A stretch of DNA of 64,000 bases from Flammeovirga sp. OC4 (GCF_000812565.1 NZ_JTAM01000048.1:1-64000); one strand, 5' to 3'; positions 35,738 through 44,658 are shown, counted from the first letter of the stretch. Notes: generated by a model from the sequence alone, not told the origin. Numbers and translations are program-made.

Positions 35738-37552
35738 TTATTTACTAACCACCTTATTGTATTTCAATATTGGAGACTTAGCATCAAACCAATCAAATTG
35801 TTCTAATAACCACTGTGCCTCTGTTTTATTAGTATTCACTGATACCTTACTATTTGATAATAACTTCTCTGCATTAATTTTTCCAGTGTAATAATTGGCA
35901 AATAATGCTCTTGGTACCTTAATCACTACATTTTTTTCTTTATAGTATGTAGCTGGACTTTCAACATATTCAGCCACTCCTTTTCTGATATGTAATCCAA
36001 ATTGAGGACTATTTTCCACATCCGTAAATTCAAAAACTATTACTTCATTAGTATCCTCACTCTTTTCTGGGTCAATTCTTACTCTCATCAAATTCACATA
36101 AGTACCAGGTTCTGAATCCATCACTTCATCTACTTCCGGCAACATCATGTGAGGAATCATCACCTTATTTTCTAATGCTCTTGCCTGTCCCAAATACCAA
36201 GATCTTGAAATAGAAGATTCTGTTATTTGGCCCATTTTTCTCAACGCATCTGCTTTTTGCTGACGAACTTTTTGATCATTAGGGTATACTTTATATAAGT
36301 AATCTGATAACTGAGTAGCCCATGAATATTCTTTATTTTCCATGGCAGTAGCAATGTTTTGCATCATTTTAGTTTTTCCTCCAAAACCTGCAACCATTTT
36401 TTGAGCTTCTACACTTGGCTCAACTGTATTGATTTTAGTCGCATTACCATCGTACCATCCTAACGCATTATTGTAAATATTTTGAGGATAATGACTCATT
36501 TCGCCATACGTCAATTGGTTAGTTGGCCATTCTGCAAGGTGCTGAGGTAACTGTATACTATGACGCATTTCTTCTGGAGTGGCTCCTAATAATGTTTGTC
36601 TAAGTGTCTGGTCGTATAAGAAGGCTAAACCATCATGGTAATTTGTTACTGCTTCTACCACTTTATCTTTTCCTGAAATGGCAAAAGTATGTGTACTGAT
36701 CAAGTATTTAGGATTCAAATCTCTAATCTTTCTAAGTCCCTCCATCCAAGGAAGTGGATTTCTATACATAGACCCTCTTAGAGTATATTGGTTTGAGTAA
36801 AATGGCCAGTATAAATTGTTTAAGATGACCTCTTTTTCAGGGAAATATACCATTAAACAATCATCCGTATCACTACCGTAATTTGTAAAGAATTGCATTT
36901 TTACACCGTCAATCGTTAATTCTTGACCATCTTCAACAGGTGTAGTTACTGGCATAAACCCTTTTTCATTTTTCCCAATTGGAGAAGAAAATAGTGGTGC
37001 ATCATCTCCTTCATTTGGTGTATAAATATCGAATTGTTCATATGCTCTTGCTGTTAATACTGGAGCCAATTCTGGTATAGATGAACCAAGACCTTTACTT
37101 TCTTTTATGTTTTTATTCAGATTTGCATGTCCAATAATATTATAGGTCTGTTGATTTTCTAGTAAAGAAGTTGTTCCCCATACATAATGAGCGTGACTAT
37201 AAATGACTGTCTTAACAGGTTTATCACTTACTTTTTTTATTTCATCTAAAAACTTTTTACCATCGATGATATCATTTCCTGTATCGTAAACTATCAAAGA
37301 ATTTTCTCCTTCAATAACGCCACAATTCACGTGAGCAAAACCTTCAATACTCCAAATTCCATCTGCTAATTTTACCACATTGGGTTGATGGGGCATTGTT
37401 TTTACAATAGATTTAGGAGCTTCTTGATTGACAATTCCTCCATTGGGAAGAACAGTTGTTTCTATTTGACCTCCCATATATTTATCTTCTTGAGCTTGTA
37501 GTGTACCACACATAACTAAAGAAGTAACTGCTATTGATAATATCTTTTTCAT
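35738..37552 (-). CDS. Alkyl-sulfatase-like metallo-beta-lactamase-fold protein with altered metal motif
   Basis: The 604-residue protein has a signal peptide (TLQAQ) and the layout of SdsA/BDS1-type alkyl sulfatases: an N-terminal metallo-beta-lactamase domain (about residues 55-290), a helical dimer region with NQYTLRG and NNALGWYDGN, and a C-terminal SCP2-like domain. In the metal motif HxHxDH the sequence reads SHAHYVWG: the first two His are kept, but the Asp and His of the second site are Val and Trp. Other candidate ligands (H269 in ISTHTF) are present. It may be inactive, bind one metal, or have a different substrate. It is second in the regulon B operon. Confidence 0.82.
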   Translation of the reverse strand: MKKILSIAVTSLVMCGTLQAQEDKYMGGQIETTVLPNGGIVNQEAPKSIVKTMPHQPNVVKLADGIWSIEGFAHVNCGVIEGENSLIVYDTGNDIIDGKKFLDEIKKVSDKPVKTVIYSHAHYVWGTTSLLENQQTYNIIGHANLNKNIKESKGLGSSIPELAPVLTARAYEQFDIYTPNEGDDAPLFSSPIGKNEKGFMPVTTPVEDGQELTIDGVKMQFFTNYGSDTDDCLMVYFPEKEVILNNLYWPFYSNQYTLRGSMYRNPLPWMEGLRKIRDLNPKYLISTHTFAISGKDKVVEAVTNYHDGLAFLYDQTLRQTLLGATPEEMRHSIQLPQHLAEWPTNQLTYGEMSHYPQNIYNNALGWYDGNATKINTVEPSVEAQKMVAGFGGKTKMMQNIATAMENKEYSWATQLSDYLYKVYPNDQKVRQQKADALRKMGQITESSISRSWYLGQARALENKVMIPHMMLPEVDEVMDSEPGTYVNLMRVRIDPEKSEDTNEVIVFEFTDVENSPQFGLHIRKGVAEYVESPATYYKEKNVVIKVPRALFANYYTGKINAEKLLSNSKVSVNTNKTEAQWLLEQFDWFDAKSPILKYNKVVSK

Positions 37553-37578
37553 TGTAATTATTAATTTGAAGTGATTGA

Positions 37579-38385
37579 TTATTTAGAGAAAACGAAGTTG
37601 GCCATTAGCCTAAATTCTTGTGTTGGAGCCAAGTCTGGTCTGACTACATATTTGTAATATTGAGCACCGATAGCAACAGGTAAATTTCCCATGAATACTA
37701 CTTTACTGAGTCCTCCTCCAACAGGTACTGTCCATTGTTGACCTTGTGCGTGATCCCAGTTTGCCATAATTGTGGGGAAAGTATTGATGATCCATCCTTT
37801 ACCTAAACTGTAGGCAATAAGTGGTTGTAATACCATTTGGTTCACTCCTGTTCTTGAGTTGTCTCCAGCAAATGACCATGTTTGTCTGATTACACCATCA
37901 AAAGTCCATTTTCCAGTTTGATAAACAAGTACTGCAGATAAACCGCCACTCCATTGTCCTGTTCCAAAGGCATCACTTGTAGCTGTTGGTAGATTAATGG
38001 AAGGTCCTATACCCCAAGCTACTTTTTTGACTGTTTTAGGAGAAAACAAAAGAGAATAGTTGATATCTGTTAATCCCCATTGCCCATCAATTTTTCCTAT
38101 CTCAGCACCCCCATCCATTCCTGGCGTATAATTGACGCCAATAACAGCTCTATGGATAAGGTTAAAGTTGTCATAACTTGTTGCATGAATTGGTTGGAAT
38201 GATAAACCATAACTCACAGAATTATCGGCATTGTAACCGATGTTATTTTGGATAGGTAGTGCTGATAATTTTGATAATGGATTCTGTAATTTCTGTGCTA
38301 TCTCATCCGCTCTGCTCTGACTATAAGCCAGTGAACTTGCTGAGAGTAGCAATAGTAGAATGAAGTATTTTAATGTTCTTTTCAT
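37579..38385 (-). CDS. Exported barrel-like protein (paralogue 2)
   Basis: The 268-residue protein is a close paralogue of the protein at 30864. It shares the signal peptide layout and the motif KLQNPLSKLSALPIQNNIGYN, and the strands AWGIGPSINLPTAT and WIINTFPTIMANWD. It heads the operon 38385-33996 (barrel, alkyl-sulfatase-like, porin-like, MscS-like; gaps 26, 70 and 10 nt). Site B1 with a -7 box lies in its promoter, so it belongs to regulon B rather than A. A role in the outer membrane is inferred from the barrel pattern. Confidence 0.8.
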   Translation of the reverse strand: MKRTLKYFILLLLLSASSLAYSQSRADEIAQKLQNPLSKLSALPIQNNIGYNADNSVSYGLSFQPIHATSYDNFNLIHRAVIGVNYTPGMDGGAEIGKIDGQWGLTDINYSLLFSPKTVKKVAWGIGPSINLPTATSDAFGTGQWSGGLSAVLVYQTGKWTFDGVIRQTWSFAGDNSRTGVNQMVLQPLIAYSLGKGWIINTFPTIMANWDHAQGQQWTVPVGGGLSKVVFMGNLPVAIGAQYYKYVVRPDLAPTQEFRLMANFVFSK

Positions 38386-38421
38386 GATTGAATGATTATG
38401 TTCTTTGATTAGATTACCTTA

Positions 38422-38474
38422 CAAAAGTCTCATTCTATCAGCTCTTATGTAAGTTAAACACCGTATGTAACGGT
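38422..38474 (-). promoter_or_regulatory. Regulon B site B1 and promoter
   Basis: On the minus strand the order is ACCGTTACATACGGT, then AACTTACATAAGAGCT, then the -7 box ACTTTTG. The palindrome begins 38 bp from the box (+ strand CAAAAG at 38422). Site B2 has the same sequence and spacing. Confidence 0.7.
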
Positions 38475-38509
38475 AACATGAAAAATGTTACATGGGATGA
38501 TTTTATATC

Positions 38510-38665
38510 GCAAGTGTTTAGCCGATAGGCGTCACTTGTGATGATAAATTGGCGAAGTCTCCTGACTTCGAAACAAATGAATGAAAGTATGAGATTGATA
38601 TTCGAAGTCAGGAGACTTCGCCAATAGGTAGTTCCAAGTGACGCTAGCGCTTAACACTTGAAACA
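38510..38665. repeat. Nested foldback with a perfect 25-bp inverted repeat
   Basis: Arms at 38548-38572 and 38601-38625 are perfect inverted copies (core GGCGAAGTCTCCTGACTTCG) around a 28-bp loop. Each arm is itself nearly palindromic (CGAAGTC-tcct-GACTTCG). Two outer inverted pairs nest outside: GCGTCACTTG/CAAGTGACGC and CAAGTGTT/AACACTTG. The right flank GACGCTAGCGCTTAACA also occurs inside the MITE-like copy 1. No gene lies in the remaining stretch to 38800; a weak hairpin (CCACC/GGTGG near 38700-38735) may end the tannase transcript. Confidence 0.8.
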
Positions 38666-38800
38666 TGGTTATAACACCATGCACAAAAAAGAAAAAACCA
38701 CCCCATTTACGAAAAATAAAAGGTGGCCCTCATTGGTTTAGTTAAAAAACTAAGTTAGTTGACTATGAAAAAATTAATTGGTTTCTATTTCTTGAGTTGT

Positions 38801-40384
38801 CTAGTTTCCACAAAAAAATGATCTTACATTACGATTATCACCTACTCCATCATATTCAGCAGCAGTTGGGTAAGGACAAAGTAATCTCGAACCTGCAGGC
38901 TTCATATCTTCATCAATAAAATACACTGTAATTTGTTCGGGATCTTTTTCATTTGCCACCCAATTGTCTATTTCATCTACCCAGTTTACATACCATGGGC
39001 CATCACCACCAGCACAGTGTAATACACCCGGCATCATGAACAATTTCACATCATCTTCTGCTGTTTCATCAAAGTCAATTACATCTTCATAATAACCTAT
39101 GGTACCTAACGAAGTAATCGCAGGATCAGACCATCCAGAGTACATCATTAACTTTCCTCCGTTGGCTCTAAATTTTGATAAATCAGGGCTTGAAGCATTC
39201 AATGTTTGACCTATGAATAAAGCATCATCTCTGAATGTATCATAATCATAATCTGAGTACGTCCATGCTGAATCTTGGTAGATAAAGAACTTCATGATAT
39301 GTGTACCGAAGCCATATTGATAGTTTGGAGGTGTAGGAAATTTTTCTTCCGATGAATTATCAATTCCTTGATGAAACGTACTTCCATCATCTACATGATT
39401 CAATCCACCTGTAATCCATTTTGACCATCCATCTTGATGTGTCTCACCTCCGAAAGGAAAACCATAAAATATATCTCCATTTTTATCTTGCGGTCCTTCG
39501 TAAATCGCTTTTAAGGCATCAATTTGTTCTTGTGATAAACAGTCTTCTTTATTATCACCATCACACAACAATGTTTCTATATCAAAATGACAAGCTCTTG
39601 GATCATTTAAAATACCATCTTTGATACCGTCCAACTCATCACACATTTCTAAATAAGCGTCTTCTACTAATTTTAAATCTGATATACTTAACAATGGCTC
39701 GGCTAGGTTATTAGGATCTGGAAACATTTTACTCACATTATGTGTCATTCCCATGGCTAATCCAGAAGTCCATTCATAGGCAGGTGCTCCAGCTACAATT
39801 CCATCAAAATCATTTGGATACCTTTGTGCTTCCATCATCGCTTGACCACCTCCTCTAGAACAACCCACGAAATAGCTATATTCAATTTTATTGTTGTAAA
39901 AAGCTTCAATAATAGCCTTAGAAACTACTGTAGTTCTATGTACAGCCATGTGTCCAAAGTTGACAATAGCTTCCATATCACCTTCTGCCCATCGACCATC
40001 TATTGGGTTAGCACCTTCATGACCAGTATCTGTACCTACAGTTGCATAACCTTTTTCTAAAACATTATAACTTAATGCAAGGTTGATGACCGACCCTACA
40101 AAGCCCGCACCTCCACCGAAAACAAATTTTCCATTCCAATCCTCTGGAAGTAATAACTCAAACTTAATATTCTCCCCAATTATGCCTGCTACTTTATAAT
40201 GGGGTGCCATAGCCTCTTCCTTTGATATAGAAGTGATATTTACATCTGCTATTTCAGGAATATTATCAGGGTTTCCACCTTTTTTATTTTTATCGTATTT
40301 AGTATTGTAAGTAAAACCAACGAGAGCGGATAATGAAAAGGCAAGTAGAATTACCTTTATCAGGTTCTGTTTTCTTTTGTTCAT
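38801..40384 (-). CDS. Tannase/feruloyl-esterase-family hydrolase
   Basis: The 527-residue protein has a signal or anchor (about residues 5-25) and the tannase-family alpha/beta hydrolase core: YATVGTDTGHEG (about 100), the nucleophile motif YFVGCSRGGGQAMM (Ser near 175), an acid in SGWSDPAI (about 420), and the histidine in MPGVLHCAGG (about 460). A cysteine next to the nucleophile serine and another next to the histidine fit the disulfide seen in this family. It probably hydrolyses aromatic or acyl esters outside the cytoplasm. It overlaps the 91-residue gene upstream by 4 nt and belongs to regulon B. Confidence 0.87.
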   Translation of the reverse strand: MNKRKQNLIKVILLAFSLSALVGFTYNTKYDKNKKGGNPDNIPEIADVNITSISKEEAMAPHYKVAGIIGENIKFELLLPEDWNGKFVFGGGAGFVGSVINLALSYNVLEKGYATVGTDTGHEGANPIDGRWAEGDMEAIVNFGHMAVHRTTVVSKAIIEAFYNNKIEYSYFVGCSRGGGQAMMEAQRYPNDFDGIVAGAPAYEWTSGLAMGMTHNVSKMFPDPNNLAEPLLSISDLKLVEDAYLEMCDELDGIKDGILNDPRACHFDIETLLCDGDNKEDCLSQEQIDALKAIYEGPQDKNGDIFYGFPFGGETHQDGWSKWITGGLNHVDDGSTFHQGIDNSSEEKFPTPPNYQYGFGTHIMKFFIYQDSAWTYSDYDYDTFRDDALFIGQTLNASSPDLSKFRANGGKLMMYSGWSDPAITSLGTIGYYEDVIDFDETAEDDVKLFMMPGVLHCAGGDGPWYVNWVDEIDNWVANEKDPEQITVYFIDEDMKPAGSRLLCPYPTAAEYDGVGDNRNVRSFFCGN

Positions 40385-40656
40385 TTTGATTGATTTTTAT
40401 TGATTTGAATATTGTGTCTTTTAATGAAATAGATTAACTCTTTTCGAAGCTCTCTTAAAGTGTATTGATACTCCTTTATTAAATCGCCTTTCGACTCTTT
40501 ATCTAGCACCCTTATTTGATACTTGCATAAGAAGTAATCTTTAGAAATGTCCATTATCATTTCAATAGAATTAAAGAGATGATCTATAGTCTCTTTATGT
40601 AATGGAAAATCCTTTTTAAGCTCATCTTTTAAAAGACCTTCAAAAACTTCCTTCAT
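40381..40656 (-). CDS. Small helical protein of unknown function
   Basis: The 91-residue protein is mostly charged and helical (LLKDELKKDFPLHKETIDHLFNS..., then YQYTLRELRKELIYFIKRHN). There is no signal peptide, so it is cytosolic. I recognise no family. It overlaps the tannase-like gene by 4 nt (ATGA), implying coupled translation, and is preceded by site B2. Confidence 0.65.
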   Translation of the reverse strand: MKEVFEGLLKDELKKDFPLHKETIDHLFNSIEMIMDISKDYFLCKYQIRVLDKESKGDLIKEYQYTLRELRKELIYFIKRHNIQINKNQSK

Positions 40657-40678
40657 TGTTTTTTGTTTTTTCTTGATG

Positions 40679-40731
40679 CAAATGTGGGTATGAAAAAGCT
40701 GTTATGTTAGTTATATACCGTATGTTACGGT
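40679..40731 (-). promoter_or_regulatory. Regulon B site B2 and promoter
   Basis: On the minus strand the order is ACCGTAACATACGGT, AACTAACATAACAGCT and then CATTTG as the -7 box. The palindrome begins 38 bp from the box, as in B1. TAACATA recurs after 18 bp inside the site. Confidence 0.7.
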
Positions 40732-40838
40732 TAAGTCTTTTTTCATTTTCCGTTTCGAAAAACATACTTGTGTATGATGTTATACTTCATCAAAAAAATA
40801 GATATTTGAAGAGACAAGAAGGGGAAATAGTTAGTAAT

Positions 40839-41522
40839 TCAAGGGTTACTTTTTTTCCGCCCAAACAAAGGTCCTACCTTCAAAGGGTATATCACATGAT
40901 TTATTTTGACGCGTATCAAATTGGTTTCATTAATATGCTGTCTTTCGTTTCTTTTATACCCTCTTTCATTGATATACTCTAATGTGACGAAAATATTCTT
41001 GTAGGCTCTCCTTGTTATCCCTACATACATTCGATTACTCGCTATTCTAAAGTCATTTTCATTGAGAGCTATAAAGGGTTCTATTCCAAAAGTCAAATAG
41101 CCAAAAGAAGAAGAGTACTTAATAGAAGGATTATATCTCAACCTCACTTTGGTTTGTGCATTATCTCCAAAAAATTGTTCTTCAAAACGGACTCTTTGAG
41201 AAAGGGTAAACGCATTAAATCTTGTTTTCATTACAAAATCTTGATAAGGGCGTAGTTCTTGACGAACTTGTGTTCCATCAACTAGCATTACCCCTGCCCT
41301 TACATACATATTTTCAGTAATATCATACCTTAATCCGCTTCTAATCTGTCCTCTATTCCCTTCTGAGAAATATTCCCGATATCCTATGTCTGAGTCAATA
41401 CTAAACTTATAAGAGAGTTTATATTGATTAAAATAATGGAGCCATAGAATATCTTGAGTGAAAGAATTATGAGGTATTATTCCCAATATTAACAGGTATA
41501 AAATCTTCATATATCTTATCAT
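40839..41522 (-). CDS. DUF2490 exported protein (paralogue 2)
   Basis: The 227-residue protein is a close paralogue of the one at 30189: ILWLHYFNQYKLSYKFSIDSD matches MVWFHYFNKFKLSYKFSIDSD, and later RMYVGITRRAYKN matches RMYFGITRYFTKN. A signal peptide (PHNSFTQ) is present; a second ATG at 41510 is an alternative start. It is divergent from the regulator at 41685, with site B3 between them, and is the DUF2490 member of regulon B. Confidence 0.83.
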   Translation of the reverse strand: MIRYMKILYLLILGIIPHNSFTQDILWLHYFNQYKLSYKFSIDSDIGYREYFSEGNRGQIRSGLRYDITENMYVRAGVMLVDGTQVRQELRPYQDFVMKTRFNAFTLSQRVRFEEQFFGDNAQTKVRLRYNPSIKYSSSFGYLTFGIEPFIALNENDFRIASNRMYVGITRRAYKNIFVTLEYINERGYKRNERQHINETNLIRVKINHVIYPLKVGPLFGRKKSNP

Positions 41523-41589
41523 ATTTTTTCATTTTTAAATCCCTAATTATAAAAACTTGTTATAAGATTTCTCGTTATATTCAGTAGCA

Positions 41590-41646
41590 CGAAATATTAG
41601 AAAAAATATAGAACTATATTAGTTATTAACTGTATGTTACAGTTAA
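41590..41646. promoter_or_regulatory. Regulon B site B3 in the divergent promoter region
   Basis: A perfect inverted repeat TTAACTGTA-TGT-TACAGTTAA (41626-41646) lies between the DUF2490 gene and the regulator gene. It matches B1 and B2 at GTAACATAC and in the following AACTAATATAGT. A weak -7 box (TATTTCG on the minus strand near 41590) is about 38 bp away. Confidence 0.65.
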
Positions 41647-41684
41647 TAGTGAACTGTCTATCAAAGTCATAAAATCTACTAGAA

Positions 41685-43268
41685 ATGATCGATACTCAAT
41701 TGCAGGAACAACTTCAAAAAATCACTTCGAGTGATGAGTTTATCAACAAACCAAAAATGAGAAGACTCTTAGAATATATTGTGACTGAATATATTGAGGG
41801 AAGAGCGGATCAATTAAAAGGATATAATATTGGAATAGATGTTTTTGAACAAGGAGATAGTTTTGACCCAGATCAAAATGCTTTAGTGCGTATTAATGTT
41901 GGTCGATTAAGAAGATTATTGAAATTATATTATTTAGAAGATGGGAAAAATGATCTCCTAAAAATTGATATTCCAAAAGGGAAATACATACCGCTAGTTA
42001 CGACTATTGAAAATAGCTTTGCTGAAGATAAAAATACACTAAATCCAACGATACAACATTCCCCATTAGAAGAAAAGGCATGTGCCACTATTCTACCTTT
42101 CAAAAACCTATCTAGTAATAAAGATTTAGAATACTTTTGCTTTGGGTTTTCTCAAGATTTATCCATTCAGTTATCAAAATATGATGATATAAAAATCATA
42201 GGTTCTACGCTTAGTTTTGATAATATCAATTATGACAATACGTTTATCGAAGGATTAAAAGCGCAGAACATCCGTTTTGTTATTCAAGGTGATATGAAAA
42301 TAATGGGAGCGCAAGCGAAACTATCCATTCATATGACTGACCTTAGTGACAATTCACATACTTGGGGAGAGCATTATAAATTTAATCTACAAGAAGATGA
42401 CCTTTTTGATATTCAAGAAAATATTACAGCCCAAATTGCCACTCATGTAGGGTCGGAAACAGGGCATATCAATGAAAAAAGATATAAAGAATTATTAGTC
42501 AGTAAGCCTACCACTTATAAAGAGGATCAAGCCTTGCTTATGTGGTATTTTTATCTGTCTCGCTTTACTAAAGATTCCCATCATCAGTTTTTATCCACAC
42601 TAAAAGAATCTTTAAAAGAGGATCCTGATTCAGCTATTTTAAATGCATTACTCGGGAATTTGCATGGTGCTGTCTACATCAATGCAATGGGTACTGAACA
42701 TGACAAAGAAGAGTGTGAAAGGTTAATCGAAAAAGCATATATCTTAAATCCTAAAAGTCAGATTGTACAGGTAATGATCGCTTACAAGACATTTGTTTTC
42801 GATGAAAAAGACCGCTTTTTTCACATTGTCAATAATAGCATAAAAACTGCATCAAACACTCCGCTTCGTTTAGGTATTTTTGCTAATTTCTTATGCTTAT
42901 ATGGAGAATGGAATAAAGGAATAGAATTGTTAGACAGGATTTACCAAAACAATATCGATTTCCCTGTCTGGCTTCGTGGTGTGAAATGTTTATCACATTA
43001 TAGAAAACTTGATTATGAGAATGCGTTAGTGGAGGCCAATAGTTATCATGTTCCTTTAGTCATTTGGGGACCTCTTTTAAGAACTGCTTGTTACGCCCAG
43101 CTTGGTCAAATAGATGAAGCACAAAAGCATCTTCAAGAACTCTTAAAAATGAGACCTGATTTTACTCAAAATAGTAATCTATTAATACGACGATTTATAA
43201 AAGAAGAATCACTTGCAAAGCATTTAGAAGAAGGCTTAGAAAAGGCAGGTTTTACTATAGAAATTTAG
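41685..43268 (+). CDS. Regulator with N-terminal HTH-like, TolB-N-like and TPR domains
   Basis: The 527-residue protein has a familiar three-part layout. Residues 1-110 hold FDPDQNALVRINVGRLRRLLKLYY and IDIPKGKYIPLV, an N-terminal domain seen in CadC/adenylate-cyclase-type regulators. Residues about 125-250 are TolB-N/FlgO-like (ATILPFKNLSSNKDLEYFCFG, HTWGEHYKFNL, DLFDIQENITAQIA). The rest is TPR-like (LRTACYAQLGQIDEAQKHLQ). It has no membrane segment. Site B3 lies just upstream, so it is the natural candidate to bind the B sites, but DNA binding by this domain is inference. Confidence 0.75.
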   Translation: MIDTQLQEQLQKITSSDEFINKPKMRRLLEYIVTEYIEGRADQLKGYNIGIDVFEQGDSFDPDQNALVRINVGRLRRLLKLYYLEDGKNDLLKIDIPKGKYIPLVTTIENSFAEDKNTLNPTIQHSPLEEKACATILPFKNLSSNKDLEYFCFGFSQDLSIQLSKYDDIKIIGSTLSFDNINYDNTFIEGLKAQNIRFVIQGDMKIMGAQAKLSIHMTDLSDNSHTWGEHYKFNLQEDDLFDIQENITAQIATHVGSETGHINEKRYKELLVSKPTTYKEDQALLMWYFYLSRFTKDSHHQFLSTLKESLKEDPDSAILNALLGNLHGAVYINAMGTEHDKEECERLIEKAYILNPKSQIVQVMIAYKTFVFDEKDRFFHIVNNSIKTASNTPLRLGIFANFLCLYGEWNKGIELLDRIYQNNIDFPVWLRGVKCLSHYRKLDYENALVEANSYHVPLVIWGPLLRTACYAQLGQIDEAQKHLQELLKMRPDFTQNSNLLIRRFIKEESLAKHLEEGLEKAGFTIEI

Positions 43269-43274
43269 AATAAT

Positions 43275-43321
43275 AAAAAAGAGGCTGTTTCATTATTTAA
43301 TTAATAAGACAGCCTCTTTTT
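43275..43321. terminator. Bidirectional terminator
   Basis: The stem AAAAAAGAGGCTGT/ACAGCCTCTTTTT is rich in A on one side and T on the other, so it works in both directions. It separates the regulator gene from the truncated gene at 43357. Confidence 0.8.
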
Positions 43322-43356
43322 ACTTTTCATCTCTAAATAAGAGATTATAAAGAAGA

Positions 43357-43548
43357 TCAAGTAGTTTCATCTATTCTACCTTCATTAATAAAGTCTTCAG
43401 CAAAACGAATATGATTTTCTTTACTACTTTTTATTCCATTTTCATAAGCATCATATACCGTCACATTGAATCCTTTTACAGCACATTGCCAGGCAATTTG
43501 AGAGCCTAAAGTTCCTCCTCCGGCAATCATTATGTTTTTAATATTCAT
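43357..43548 (-). pseudogene. Truncated 3-hydroxyacyl-CoA dehydrogenase (NAD-binding start only)
   Basis: The 63-residue product begins like 3-hydroxyacyl-CoA dehydrogenase: the Rossmann motif IMIAGGGTLGSQIAWQCAVKG followed by NVTVYDAYENGIKSSKENH. Full proteins have about 300 residues. Here the frame ends after INEGRIDETT, and the terminator begins only about 35 bp downstream, so the rest of the gene is gone rather than frameshifted. A regulon A promoter (site A3) still reads into it. It could be a relic or, less likely, a retained NAD-binding microprotein. Confidence 0.72.
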
Positions 43549-43577
43549 ATCTTTTATTTAGCTTAATGTTTATATGA

Positions 43578-43640
43578 CAAAAGTAGGGGGAATGACTGCC
43601 TTAAAATTGTAAAAAATGATAGGTCTCTTGTATAAAATAA
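43578..43640 (-). promoter_or_regulatory. Regulon A site A3 and promoter, next to the AraC-type gene
   Basis: Repeats are at + strand 43606 (ATTGT) and 43627 (CTTGT), period 21, with CAAAAG at 43578, 28 bp away. It lies in the 144-bp gap shared with the divergent AraC-family gene at 43693, as expected for autoregulation. Confidence 0.72.
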
Positions 43641-43692
43641 CATTCTACTGTCTGACTAAAAAATAAGCTTAAAAAGAACAAATTTATACCCG

Positions 43693-44658
43693 ATGAGGAA
43701 TATAGAACTCAGCTTTATTGATTCAAAAAAGAAGATTTTAGAGGAAATAAGTAAATCATTTCCAAATGGGACTGTCACTGATAAAGGTTTCCATTCCAAA
43801 AGCAATAATGAAAATCTTAGTTATGAGATTATTCCATTTTTCGCGAACATACATTTTGTATTATTTGAAGGTATATTAGGTGTTGACACGAACATTACGG
43901 TTAAACCCAATGAAATGAAATCCATGGTTTTAAGATTCATATTAGAATCTGATATTACACATGGAGATTATGATACGGCCATTGGTGAAGGCCAAGAGAA
44001 TGGAGCCACGCTCTTTAATACTTACACTGAACAAAAAATCTCTCTTAAAAAGAATACAAAAATCAAGTGGCTAGCGATTCATATACCTATTGATCAATGG
44101 ATAGAATTTACGGAATCGAAATGGGAAATGTTAGAGGACGTTATTAAAAATGAATCTCCTTGGATGCTGTTTGAAAGTATGACTCCTGTCTTTTCAAAAT
44201 TGATTAAAGACATCTTTTCTTATCAAAAACTGGATGTAGGTAAAAAAGGGCTTATCTCTGCAAAGTCAATTGAGCTTTGTACTTATTTCTTCTTACAGCT
44301 TTACAAAAGAAATGATGATAAAGAAAAATATGGTATTCCAGATGTTGAATTAAGTCAACTCTTTGCCATTCGTGATTTACTTTCTCAAAATTTAGATTCT
44401 CCTCCAGATATTGATTCTTTAAGTAAGGACTTTGCGATGTCACCTACAAAGTTGAGAGCTAACTTTAAGAAAGTATTTGGTATGCCTCCTTATCAGTTCT
44501 TACTTGCTGAACGCTTAAATGAAGCTTATCGTCTTTTGGAATCTTCTGACAGACCGCTAACTGATATCGCTTTCTCTTTAGGTTTTAACGATCAAAGTCA
44601 TTTTACAAAGAGTTTTAAAAAGACATTTAACTGTTTGCCTAGTGCCATCAGAAGTTAA
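43693..44658 (+). CDS. AraC-family transcriptional regulator (candidate regulon A activator)
   Basis: The 321-residue protein has a non-classical N-terminal effector region and a C-terminal AraC/XylS DNA-binding domain (about residues 220-320). Both helix-turn-helix parts are visible: IDSLSKDFAMSPTKLRANFKKVFG and LTDIAFSLGFNDQSHFTKSF. AraC-type activators typically bind direct repeats spaced by two helical turns next to the promoter, which is exactly the form of the five A sites. One site lies in its own upstream gap. This makes it the best candidate regulator of regulon A. Confidence 0.88.
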   Translation: MRNIELSFIDSKKKILEEISKSFPNGTVTDKGFHSKSNNENLSYEIIPFFANIHFVLFEGILGVDTNITVKPNEMKSMVLRFILESDITHGDYDTAIGEGQENGATLFNTYTEQKISLKKNTKIKWLAIHIPIDQWIEFTESKWEMLEDVIKNESPWMLFESMTPVFSKLIKDIFSYQKLDVGKKGLISAKSIELCTYFFLQLYKRNDDKEKYGIPDVELSQLFAIRDLLSQNLDSPPDIDSLSKDFAMSPTKLRANFKKVFGMPPYQFLLAERLNEAYRLLESSDRPLTDIAFSLGFNDQSHFTKSFKKTFNCLPSAIRS

